From Chloroflexota bacterium (GTDB taxonomy: Bacteria > Chloroflexota > Limnocylindria > Limnocylindrales > CSP1-4), in assembly GCA_021786265.1 (NCBI GenBank), contig JAJYNP010000015.1, positions 1 through 25,837 of the forward strand: DNA of 25,837 bases, written 5' to 3'. The position numbers and the translations under genes are program-made. This document shows, piece by piece, positions 15,321 through 21,394 of this stretch; within the stretch, counting starts at the first letter, position 1; each line of letters opens with the position of its first letter. Under the pieces are notes generated by a model, which was not told where the DNA came from, did not search any database, and saw only the letters and a list, made by a program, of their open reading frames with translations.

Positions 15321-15326
15321 AGTATA
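15321..15326 (-). promoter_or_regulatory. -10 box of a leaderless promoter
   Basis: TATACT (minus strand, five of six matches to consensus) lies 7 nt before the ATG at 15313, so transcription would begin at or beside the A of the start codon. No clear -35 was found at 15-18 nt. GTGCATG (15314-15320) fills the interval between the box and the start codon and recurs inside the gene in the dyad GTGCATGTTCATGCAC (15259-15274), which may be an operator. Confidence 0.55.
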
Positions 15327-15451
15327 CAGAGAACGCATGGAAAATGGCGCTCCGACCACACGCGAACTGCCGCCACCGCGCAGGCTGTCCGCCCGCCCGC
15401 CAGCCCGCCGACCAGGCGCCGACTGCCGCTCGCGTCACGCATCCCAGCCGC

Positions 15452-15668
15452 ACGCTTGCACGCTTGCGCCACGCTTGCACGCCGGCATGTGCAACCGTCA
15501 AGACGGCCAGTGTCGGCGCGCCATAAGGCGCGACTGACACTTGCACACTTGCGCGAACCTTAGGTGCAAGTGTCAGCGTGCAAGCGTCAAACACCGCCAG
15601 AGACGCGCCGACTGGTCGCCCGACACAATCTCTCGGCCCGACGCCTGCACGCCGACCCGTGCAAGCGT
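15452..15668. repeat. Iteron-like array of a 10-bp repeat (ACRCTTGCRC)
   Basis: Eight exact matches lie in 217 bp. On the plus strand they are at 15452-15461, 15460-15469, 15471-15480, 15537-15546 and 15545-15554. On the minus strand they are at 15564-15573, 15578-15587 and 15659-15668. A near match (ACGCCTGCAC) is at 15641-15650. Twice, two copies overlap by 2 nt to give an 8-bp tandem (15452/15460 and 15537/15545). Opposed copies build long dyads, including a perfect 13-bp inverted repeat (15534-15546 with 15564-15576). The array lies in a 360-nt segment without a convincing gene, directly downstream of the RepA-like ATPase gene. An origin of replication with initiator sites is the most economical reading. 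Confidence 0.8.
15509..15541. repeat. ATAA-loop hairpin competing with the neighbouring dyad
   Basis: CGCGCC (15517-15522) and GGCGCG (15527-15532) pair around an ATAA loop, and AGTGTC (15509-15514) with GACACT (15536-15541) extends the stem across a 2/3-nt internal loop. The arm 15536-15541 also belongs to the 13-bp dyad pairing with 15564-15576, so the two structures exclude each other. Confidence 0.6.
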
Positions 15669-15671
15669 CGG
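15638..15671 (-). terminator. Long hairpin just after the RepA-like ATPase stop
   Basis: Arms of 13 nt (15638-15650 and 15659-15671) with an 8-nt loop begin 2 nt past the stop codon on the minus strand. In minus-strand RNA the single mismatch becomes a G-U pair, so the stem is continuous. There is no U tract. It may end the replication operon transcript, and it is also built from two opposed copies of the 10-bp repeat. Confidence 0.5.
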
Positions 15672-15673
15672 CC

Positions 15674-17014
15674 TCAGTCATCCTCGCGCCCTCTACCCGT
15701 CGGCCCGGCGGGCGGGACGGCCCAATACCTCCATTGGTGCGTGCGTCCTACCTGCCGGTAGACGGCGGTCATGCGCCCGATGTTGACGAGTTGCGCGATG
15801 CGCTTTCGCGAGTCTCGGCCCCACAGTGCAGACAGGTCAGCCCGGGTGAGTCCGTCTCCCGTACCGACCGCGGGCACGTGCTCCAGGTCGCGTTCGACGT
15901 CCTCCAGGCGCACCGCGTCCGCGTCTACCACGCTGTAGGACATGGTGGCCATGTCGAAGGCGAGGCGCAGCCGCTCAGGAAAGATGACGCGGCCCTGCAC
16001 GTCGAGCCATCGGTCCGTCGAGCCTTCCTCCACGGTGGAAAGCTCGGCGCTCATGTCCACCGTGGCGAGGATCGCCGACGATCCGCGGATGGCTTCGCCG
16101 CCCGTCCCGCCACCCTTGCGCGTGTGGTGGACGACCACGATCCCGGCGTCGGTTTCCTGCGCCACCAGCTGCACGCCCGCCAAGGCGCGGGTCATCTCGC
16201 CGGCGTCGTTCTCTTCCTCCACGCCGGCCCAAATGGCGAGCGTGTCAATGAACACAAGCGGGCGCCCGTGTTCCGTCTGATTGTCGGCGGCCCAGCGTGC
16301 GACCACGCCAAGCGTGCCGGGCCAGTCGAGTTCGGCCCGGACGGCTGAGCGCCGGTCGAGAATGTCGAGTTGCTGTAGCCCCTGCGTCTTGTGAACGACG
16401 GCAACGCCGCCTTCCTCTGTCAGTAGCAGAGTCGGGCCGGGCAACACGCCGGCGTGCAGGAAGTGCCCGCCCGTCTCGCGCTTGCGCTGAAGGTCGGCGC
16501 TGAAGGTGGATTTTCCCTTCTTCGGCGGGCCCGAGAGTAGCGTCGTCCCGCCCGCGTAGACGAACCGATCCGCAATCCACAGGGGAGACGCGGGCACGCC
16601 GTCCCTGTACGCCTCGATACCAACGATGAGGTCGCGGTCCTCTGCGGCGAGGTCGGCTGCCGCGTCCGCGAGGATGGCGGCTACTTCAGCCTGGGCCGCC
16701 GGGTCCATCTGCCATGCCGCAGACGACACGCGCCAATCGGTCTGTCGGGCTTTCGAGCCTCGCGCGCCCTTCCGCTCGACACGCCGGATACCCATGCGCA
16801 CCGTGTAGCGGGCCTCCCGCTCCGGGAGTCCGGCTTCCACGCCGGCGGGCACGAGTGCGGCGAGGATGTCCGCGTCGGAGAACCCTTCCTCCGCTGCCGT
16901 CCACGTTGACCAGGCGAGGATTGCGTTACGTTGTCCCGGCGCTGTCTCACGGACAAGTTGCGCCAGAGCGTCTAGCCCGCTGCCCGGGGCCCGGAGGATG
17001 ACCGGTTGCGTCAT
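15674..17014 (-). CDS. RepA-like RecA-fold ATPase (AAA_25 type) with N-terminal PriCT-like domain
   Basis: This is a probable replicative helicase or initiator ATPase of the element. Residues 27-78 (GQRNAILAWSTWTAAEEGFS then EREARYTVRMGIRR) resemble the helical C-terminal domain of prim-pol type primases. The ATPase core follows: Walker A SGPPKKGKST (161-170), Walker B LVFIDTLA (253-260), VVHHTRKGGG (294-303) and GGEAIRGSSAI (305-315), the set seen in RepA/RSF1010-like hexameric helicases. The C-terminus (about 385-435) looks like a small winged helix. At 446 residues it lacks any primase catalytic domain. ATG 17014 overlaps the previous stop by ATGA. It is last in a three-gene coupled operon and adjoins the iteron-like array. 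Confidence 0.85.
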   Translation of the reverse strand: MTQPVILRAPGSGLDALAQLVRETAPGQRNAILAWSTWTAAEEGFSDADILAALVPAGVEAGLPEREARYTVRMGIRRVERKGARGSKARQTDWRVSSAAWQMDPAAQAEVAAILADAAADLAAEDRDLIVGIEAYRDGVPASPLWIADRFVYAGGTTLLSGPPKKGKSTFSADLQRKRETGGHFLHAGVLPGPTLLLTEEGGVAVVHKTQGLQQLDILDRRSAVRAELDWPGTLGVVARWAADNQTEHGRPLVFIDTLAIWAGVEEENDAGEMTRALAGVQLVAQETDAGIVVVHHTRKGGGTGGEAIRGSSAILATVDMSAELSTVEEGSTDRWLDVQGRVIFPERLRLAFDMATMSYSVVDADAVRLEDVERDLEHVPAVGTGDGLTRADLSALWGRDSRKRIAQLVNIGRMTAVYRQVGRTHQWRYWAVPPAGPTGRGREDD

Positions 17015-17373
17015 GACTGCCGCTCCTCATCATCGGGGAGCGGTGGTGCCTCGCATGTGTGACCCGTGACCCACGTCGCCGCCAATCGGTACGCCTCGGC
17101 GATCCAGTGTTCGCCTTCGGCGATCTCGCCTTCTTGCTGGGCGCGGTCTCGCTTCACCGGACCGCGTGCAGTGCGTTCCGTGTGGTCGGCGGATCGCCGC
17201 CAGTCTTCGGAGAACTTGTCGTGTCCACGCGCACTGTCGAGCAGGTCGCGCGCGATCACGCATGCCCGGCACTCATGGGCGCCGATGTAGAGCCGCTGAG
17301 CGCTGACGAGCCGTACGGCGGCCATCTCGTCGATACTCTGGCCGCCCGTGAACTTCAGCATGTCGCGGTTCAC
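17011..17373 (-). CDS. Hypothetical 120-residue protein of the replication operon
   Basis: GTG 17373 overlaps the upstream stop by GTGA and its own stop overlaps the ATPase start by ATGA, so all three genes are translationally coupled. The protein is helical and charged, with ECRAC (34-38) and a later His/Cys pair (GHTC) that might bind zinc. The C-terminus is acidic (PLPDDEERQS). No family is recognised. Its position between two replication genes suggests a helicase loader or accessory role, but that is context only. Confidence 0.7.
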   Translation of the reverse strand: MNRDMLKFTGGQSIDEMAAVRLVSAQRLYIGAHECRACVIARDLLDSARGHDKFSEDWRRSADHTERTARGPVKRDRAQQEGEIAEGEHWIAEAYRLAATWVTGHTCEAPPLPDDEERQS

Positions 17374-17621
17374 GACGGGCCGCCAATCGTCAGCGACTCT
17401 GCCAGGCGCTGACGCTCAGCGGGTGTAAGGCTGTCAAAGCCAAGCTCGCGGGCCTTCTCCCGTGTGCGCGCGAGTCGCGCAGCGGCGCGCCCCTCACGGG
17501 CCGCCCGGGTCGCCTCGCGGCGCGCATCGGTGCCGACGATGCGCTGCCATTTGCGGGCAGCGGAAATGCGCCCGAGCATGGCGGCTCGGGCACTGTCGAG
17601 AGTGGTAGAACTGCGGGCCAA
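17370..17621 (-). CDS. Small basic helical protein, first gene of the replication operon (TTG start)
   Basis: TTG 17621 is preceded by a strong GGGAGGG 9 nt upstream, and no ATG or GTG fits better; the GTG at 17631 is out of frame. The 83-residue product is rich in Arg and Ala, almost wholly helical (ATRAAREGRAAARLARTREK), and ends in DSLTPAERQRLAESLTIGG. It may bind DNA. No family is recognised. A TTG start with a strong ribosome site may set a low expression level for the coupled genes. Confidence 0.65.
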   Translation of the reverse strand: MARSSTTLDSARAAMLGRISAARKWQRIVGTDARREATRAAREGRAAARLARTREKARELGFDSLTPAERQRLAESLTIGGPS

Positions 17622-17652
17622 CGAGGGCCACCCTCCCGAGTGGTCCCTGTCT

Positions 17653-17671
17653 GCGCCTTTCGGAAGGGCGC
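17653..17671. other. Hairpin in the 5' leader of the replication operon
   Basis: GCGCCTTT (17653-17660) and AAGGGCGC (17664-17671) form an 8-bp stem with one G-T pair and a CGG loop. It lies in the roughly 150-nt leader between the predicted promoter and the TTG start, about 30 nt before the start codon. Confidence 0.4.
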
Positions 17672-17781
17672 GAGGAGGAATGTGCCCGGGGCTGCCGCGC
17701 GCGCACGCGCCGAGAGTCAGCCTGCCCGGTGCCGTCGTTCCTGCGTTGCTCTGCGCCCGTCATGCACGGGGCGCTCTCTCA

Positions 17782-17809
17782 ATGATCGCCCGTCGCAGAA
17801 CGGTGTCAA
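17782..17809 (-). promoter_or_regulatory. Predicted promoter of the replication operon
   Basis: On the minus strand a perfect -35 TTGACA (17809-17804) is followed after 16 nt by GATCAT (17787-17782, four of six matches). Transcription would start near 17775, leaving a leader of about 150 nt. GTGCATG (17767-17761, minus strand) lies just past the start point. A DnaA-box match and a palindrome lie directly upstream. Confidence 0.5.
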
Positions 17810-17813
17810 GGCA

Positions 17814-17839
17814 TTTTCCACAGATGTTGCGCGCGCAAC
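17814..17839. promoter_or_regulatory. DnaA-box match next to a 14-bp perfect palindrome
   Basis: TTTTCCACA (17814-17822) fits the DnaA consensus TTWTNCACA. Three nt later comes GTTGCGCGCGCAAC (17826-17839), a perfect 14-bp palindrome. Both lie immediately upstream of the -35 box of the replication operon, the usual place for an activator or autorepressor site. Confidence 0.5.
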
Positions 17840-17867
17840 CAAAGGCTCCGCGACGCGCGCGTAGCTG

Positions 17868-18293
17868 CTAGCCCCCAGCCTTCCTGTTCCGCTCGCGCCG
17901 CCTCGTCTCGTTGCCGTAGACGAACGCGCCTCCATAGATCAAGAAGTCGGCAAGGAGCGCAGTCACGCCCGGCCCCTCGTGGCCGTTCAGGATGAGCACG
18001 ACAGACGCAACGAGGACGGCCAGACCAAAGACGATCCCTGCGACTAGGCCCCAGTTGGCGCGCGTCACGTCCGCATGGATGACGTGCTTCTCCAGGGCCA
18101 TGCGATGGTCCGCCTGCTGCTCGAACTTCGTAAGCAACCGCTCGGCCATGCCGGGCACGATTGCGTCGTACCGTTCAAGGTCAGCTGGGGGTGGAAGCGG
18201 TCCCGAGTACTGGATCGATGCGAGAGTCGCGCGTCCGACGGGCTGTGCGTTCGGCGCGGGCCGTGCAAGCTGCCTAGAGCGTCTCGTCGCCAC
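17868..18293 (-). CDS. DUF2335-type membrane protein
   Basis: The 141-residue product has a polar N-terminal half with SGPLPPPADLERYDAIVPGM, then AERLLTKFEQQADHRMALEK, and two membrane helices (about 82-103 and 109-127) ahead of a basic tail ending RRRERNRKAGG. The GPLPPPxxLxxYxxIxPG...QAxHRxxLE pattern is the hallmark of DUF2335, a widespread membrane family of unknown function that is often found in prophages. GTG 18293 lies 6 nt after the stop of the upstream gene. With its own promoter at the end of the element it may be expressed in the integrated state (inference). Confidence 0.85.
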   Translation of the reverse strand: MATRRSRQLARPAPNAQPVGRATLASIQYSGPLPPPADLERYDAIVPGMAERLLTKFEQQADHRMALEKHVIHADVTRANWGLVAGIVFGLAVLVASVVLILNGHEGPGVTALLADFLIYGGAFVYGNETRRRERNRKAGG

Positions 18294-18299
18294 GGAGCG

Positions 18300-18524
18300 T
18301 TACTCGCGGGTTTCGCTGCGCAGTTGCTCCAAGGCTACGCGGAGGTCGTGCCCAAGGGCCTTCCAGTCTTGGTAAATGGCCCGTGCGTCAGCCTCCGCAC
18401 CGTTGCGTGCGTAGTTGTACGTGTTCAGGGAGTTGGGGAGGTCTACGATCCGCCCGACACCTTCGATCAACGAGGGTCGCGCGAACAGGTAGTCACTTTG
18501 CAACTCGTCCAGATTGATGCTCAC
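18300..18524 (-). CDS. Hypothetical 74-residue protein upstream of DUF2335
   Basis: GTG 18524 is chosen for its AGGGAGA 4 nt upstream; the longer frame to 18566 lacks such a site and would cover the promoter. The product begins MSINLDELQSDYLFARPSLI, is mixed and helical, and has no Cys or membrane segment. No family is recognised. It forms a two-gene operon with the DUF2335 gene. Confidence 0.65.
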   Translation of the reverse strand: MSINLDELQSDYLFARPSLIEGVGRIVDLPNSLNTYNYARNGAEADARAIYQDWKALGHDLRVALEQLRSETRE

Positions 18525-18548
18525 GTCTCTCCCTTTGCCGAGCCTAAG

Positions 18549-18577
18549 ACTATACCCAACTAGCAACCGAAGCCCAA
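18549..18577 (-). promoter_or_regulatory. Promoter of the DUF2335 operon
   Basis: On the minus strand TTGGGC (18577-18572) is followed after 17 nt by TATAGT (18554-18549, five of six matches to TATAAT). The start point would be near 18542, about 18 nt before the GTG at 18524. Confidence 0.5.
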
Positions 18578-18799
18578 TACCATCTGGCCTGATCCTCTCA
18601 AGTCGTCCCGACCTCGAACGGATGCACTATCAGGGCGGGACGGTTTCGCGGCCACCTCGGCCGCCTGGCCACCTTCCATCTCGCGCCCCGCAGACGCCGA
18701 TTAGTACACCTTGGTCTAGTCTGGCTCCTCACCAGTGCACTGTGACGCCAAGTGTACCCGTGGACGCGGCGCCACCGCCCCGTGGCGCCCACCGGCCCG
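18578..18799. other. Right junction region (attR lies somewhere here)
   Basis: These 222 nt separate the element's DUF2335 promoter from the end of tsaC and hold no gene. They contain the octamer TCGAACGG (18614-18621, also at 4199-4206), a GCGGCC/GGCCGC hairpin (near 18648-18665), ACACCTTG (18706-18713, inverted copy of CAAGGTGT at 4165-4172) and a 10-bp palindrome CAGTGCACTG (near 18733). I cannot place the crossover. Confidence 0.5.
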
Positions 18800-19498
18800 T
18801 CACGGCCGGGCCGCCGCCAGGACCGCCCCGAAGGGAAGCGCGCCCTGCCGCAGGAGCTCCGGCCGGTCGGCTCCTCTCGCGAAGCGGACGACCGTGGACG
18901 GCACGCCGCCGGGCGACGGCCCATCGTCGAGCACGACCGCGATCGTGGCCCCCAGCTGGCGGACGACCTCCGCCGCGTCCCGGGCATCCGGGGCGCCCGA
19001 CAGGTTGGCCGACGTGAGGGGCAGCGGCCCGAGCGCACGGGCCAGGGCGCGGGGCACGGCATGGTCGGGCACCCGAAGGCCGATGTCGCCGCTCTCCCCG
19101 GTGAGGCTGGCCGGCAGCGTCACCCTGGGGCGGACGGGCACCACCAGCGTGAGGGGTCCGGGCCAGAAGCGCGCGGCGAGCCGGTGTGCGGCCGGCGGGA
19201 GATCCCCCACCGACGCGGCCTGCTCGACGTCGTCGACGAGCAGCGTGATGCCCTTGCTCGGCGGACGGCGCTTGGCGTCGAGGAGCCGCTCGATGGCTGC
19301 GGCGTCGAGGAGGCACGCGACGCCATAGACGGTCTCGGTGGGGACCGCGACCAGGCGTCCGGCGCGGAGCGCGGAGATGGCGGCACGGACGGCGGAGGGG
19401 TCGCGGGCGGGAAGCACCAGGGGTGCCTCGCCTCCGGCGGACGGCCCGGCGGGCAGCCCGGACGGCCCGGATGGCGGGCGAGGGGCCGGACCGCTCAT
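18800..19498 (-). CDS. tsaC: Threonylcarbamoyl-AMP synthase (YrdC/Sua5 family)
   Basis: This enzyme makes threonylcarbamoyl-AMP from threonine, bicarbonate and ATP for the t6A37 modification of ANN-decoding tRNAs. VAVPTETVYGVACLL, then LLDAKRRPPSKGITLLV, the GPLTLVVP segment and LTSANLSG are the YrdC landmarks. At 232 residues it is the YrdC domain alone, without the Sua5 C-terminal domain, with about 30 Pro/Gly-rich residues in front. ATG 19498 overlaps the stop of the HAD gene by ATGA. In high-GC genomes glyA and wecA usually follow nearby; here the element intervenes. Confidence 0.93.
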   Translation of the reverse strand: MSGPAPRPPSGPSGLPAGPSAGGEAPLVLPARDPSAVRAAISALRAGRLVAVPTETVYGVACLLDAAAIERLLDAKRRPPSKGITLLVDDVEQAASVGDLPPAAHRLAARFWPGPLTLVVPVRPRVTLPASLTGESGDIGLRVPDHAVPRALARALGPLPLTSANLSGAPDARDAAEVVRQLGATIAVVLDDGPSPGGVPSTVVRFARGADRPELLRQGALPFGAVLAAARP

Positions 19499-20334
19499 GC
19501 CGCCTCCCGGCCCAGCACCAGCGCCTCGATCGCGAGCGCCGCCCCGTCGGCCTCGAGCGGCGCCGTCACGTGCCGGGCGGCCGCGCGCACCGGCTCGGGC
19601 GCGCCCCCCATGGCCACGCCGTGCCCGACCTCCGCGAGCATCTCGGCGTCGTTGTACTGGTCGCCGATGGCCATGACCTGCCCCGGTGGGATCGCCAGGC
19701 GCCGCGCCAGCCAGCGGACGCCACGCCCCTTCGTGACCCCGGGCGCGTTCCACTCCAGGTACTCCGGGTGCGACACCGTCACCTGGGCGCGCCCTTCGAA
19801 GGCGGCGCGCGCCTCGGGGAGCGAGCGCTCGGGGAGCGGCGCGGGACCCACGGCCAGGACCTTGGTCAGGGGCCCGCGCACGGCCGCCAGCAGGTCCTGG
19901 ACGAACTCCGCGCCCACGCCCGAAAGCCGCTCGTAGTCCGCGGCGCTGCCGGCGGCCGCCTCCATCACCAGCCGGTCGTCGACGTTCACGTGCGGATCGA
20001 ATCCGTGCTGGCGCGACCAGCGGATCGCGTCCCGGGCCACGACGCCGGGCATGGTCCGGTGGAGGAGCAGGCGCCCGGCGTCGCCGTCGCGCCCCGGCAC
20101 CTCGCGGACGTACGCGCCCTGGTAGCAGACGATCGGCGCCGTGATCCCCAGTGTCCGGGCGAAGGGCAGGGAACTGCGGTACATGCGGCCGGTGGCGATG
20201 GTCACGACCACGCCCGTGTCGATCGCGGCCGCGATGGCCTGGCGGACGCGCGGCCGGATCACTCGGTCGGATCCCATCAGCGTCCCGTCGAGATCGAGCG
20301 CCAGGAGCCGCACGGGGAACACGCTCCGGGTCAT
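19495..20334 (-). CDS. Cof-type HAD-IIB phosphatase
   Basis: This cytosolic haloacid-dehalogenase phosphatase has motif I LDLDGTL with nucleophile Asp14 and Asp16, TIATGR for motif II, a conserved Lys in APGVTKGRGV and GDQYNDAEML for motif IV; a C2-type cap lies between them. At 279 residues it is typical of Cof/YidA proteins, which remove phosphate from sugar phosphates and cofactors; the substrate cannot be told. ATG 20334 is 85 nt from the prmC stop. It overlaps tsaC, an extra gene in the usual prmC-tsaC order. Confidence 0.9.
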   Translation of the reverse strand: MTRSVFPVRLLALDLDGTLMGSDRVIRPRVRQAIAAAIDTGVVVTIATGRMYRSSLPFARTLGITAPIVCYQGAYVREVPGRDGDAGRLLLHRTMPGVVARDAIRWSRQHGFDPHVNVDDRLVMEAAAGSAADYERLSGVGAEFVQDLLAAVRGPLTKVLAVGPAPLPERSLPEARAAFEGRAQVTVSHPEYLEWNAPGVTKGRGVRWLARRLAIPPGQVMAIGDQYNDAEMLAEVGHGVAMGGAPEPVRAAARHVTAPLEADGAALAIEALVLGREAA

Positions 20335-20419
20335 CGCGACGGGTCGGGCGCCAGCGGGCCGCGAACCGGCCCCACCGCGGCGCGCACTGACGTCACCGCG
20401 GCGCGGGATCCCCCCGCCG

Positions 20420-21394
20420 TCATGCGGCCACGCTCCCGGTCGCGATCTCCGCGACCCGGGGGATCCCCGCGAGGTCGGGGTGGAACGTCAGCTCCCAGCC
20501 CGGCAGGGTCCGGCCCGCGGCGGCGCGGAGCCCGTCGTCCTCGCCCGCGCCGATCTCGAGCAGCGCGATCCCCGGGGGACGGAGCGCCGCCGGCAGCAGC
20601 GCGAGGAGACGCCGCACCGCCGCCAGCCCGTCCGCGCCTCCGTCGAGCGCGAGCGTGGGCTCGAAGCTGGCCGCGACGGGAAGGAGCGGGACGTCGCCGG
20701 ACGGCACGTAGGGCAGGTTGGCCAGCACCAGGTCGAACGCCGGCTCGCCGGGCGGCAGCAGGTCGGCCTGCACGAACCGGATCTCGTCGGCAAGCCCGTG
20801 GGCGACCGCGTTCTCGACCGCCAGCTCGAGCGCGCCCGCCGAGACGTCGGTGGCCACGAGGTCGACCTCGCCGAGGATCCTCCGGTGGCGGAGGGTGGCG
20901 GCAAGGGCGACGGCCACCGCGCCCGAGCCGGTGCCCACGTCGGCCACCCGGAGACGGCCACTCCCCGGCCCCCGGGGCGCCGCCGTCAGGGCCGCGACCA
21001 CGCGTGACGCTCCGATGTCGACCAGCAACTCGGTCTCGGGCCGGGGGATGAGCGCGCGTTCGTCGACCGTGAAGGCCAGCCCGTGGAACTCCTTGATCCC
21101 CCGGATGTAGGCGATCGGCTCGCCACGTTCCCGGCGGCCCACGAACCCCTCCAGCCGCCCGGCGGCGTGCAGGGGCAGCGGCGCCTCCGGGTGCGCGAGG
21201 ACGCCGGTCCGGTCGATCCCGACCGCGTGGGCGACGAGCAGCTCGGCGTCCAGCCGTGCCGTCTCCGACCCGCTCCTCCTGAGCCGCGCGATCGTGCCAT
21301 CGAGCGCCGCACCGACGGTGGCAGGCCGATCCGTGGCATCGCCGACGCCCGCGGCGGCGGCATCGGCCGGGCCGCCCGTCCCCTCAGGCTGCAT
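20420..21394 (-). CDS. prmC: Peptide chain release factor N5-glutamine methyltransferase
   Basis: PrmC methylates the Gln of the GGQ motif of release factors using S-adenosylmethionine. The helical N-terminal domain is followed by the SAM site VADVGTGSGAVAVALA and the catalytic motif LVLANLPYVPSGD. The usual NPPY is NLPY here, a known variant. ATG 21394 gives 324 residues and overlaps the end of prfA, its substrate gene, by 11 nt; a longer frame to 21439 would overlap more and lacks support. Confidence 0.93.
   Translation of the reverse strand: MQPEGTGGPADAAAAGVGDATDRPATVGAALDGTIARLRRSGSETARLDAELLVAHAVGIDRTGVLAHPEAPLPLHAAGRLEGFVGRRERGEPIAYIRGIKEFHGLAFTVDERALIPRPETELLVDIGASRVVAALTAAPRGPGSGRLRVADVGTGSGAVAVALAATLRHRRILGEVDLVATDVSAGALELAVENAVAHGLADEIRFVQADLLPPGEPAFDLVLANLPYVPSGDVPLLPVAASFEPTLALDGGADGLAAVRRLLALLPAALRPPGIALLEIGAGEDDGLRAAAGRTLPGWELTFHPDLAGIPRVAEIATGSVAA

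Larger units (their letters stand above)
4199..18621. mobile_element. Integrated element of about 14.5 kb between glyA and tsaC (ends approximate)
   Basis: A serine recombinase faces inward at the left end. The interior holds a RepA-like ATPase, zinc-ribbon proteins, a giant unknown protein and many short unknown genes, while both flanks are conserved core genes that normally lie close together. Interior base composition looks less extreme than the flanks. The coordinates given are the two copies of the octamer TCGAACGG (4199-4206 and 18614-18621), the longest direct repeat I found between the two junction regions; 8 bp in about 100 x 250 bp is not compelling, so the true ends may lie anywhere in about 4165-4240 and 18580-18790. 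No capsid, terminase, portal, relaxase or conjugation gene was recognised. Confidence 0.8.

Noticed and set aside
15452..15668. CRISPR array
   Set aside because: The repeats are only 10 bp, occur in both orientations at irregular spacing, and no cas gene is present.
15310..15681. A 123-codon minus-strand frame starting at an ATG that overlaps the RepA-like ATPase stop
   Set aside because: It lies exactly on the repeat array and hairpins, its composition (Cys-, Val-, Ala-, Arg-rich with repeated short phrases) follows from the repeats, and codon use is unlike neighbouring genes. Coupled translation remains possible but is less likely than a non-coding origin-like segment.
18601..18660. Possible tRNA remnant (TTCGAGG on the minus strand) as integration target
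   Set aside because: The segment does not form a 5-bp T stem around the loop, and no acceptor or anticodon stem could be built nearby.
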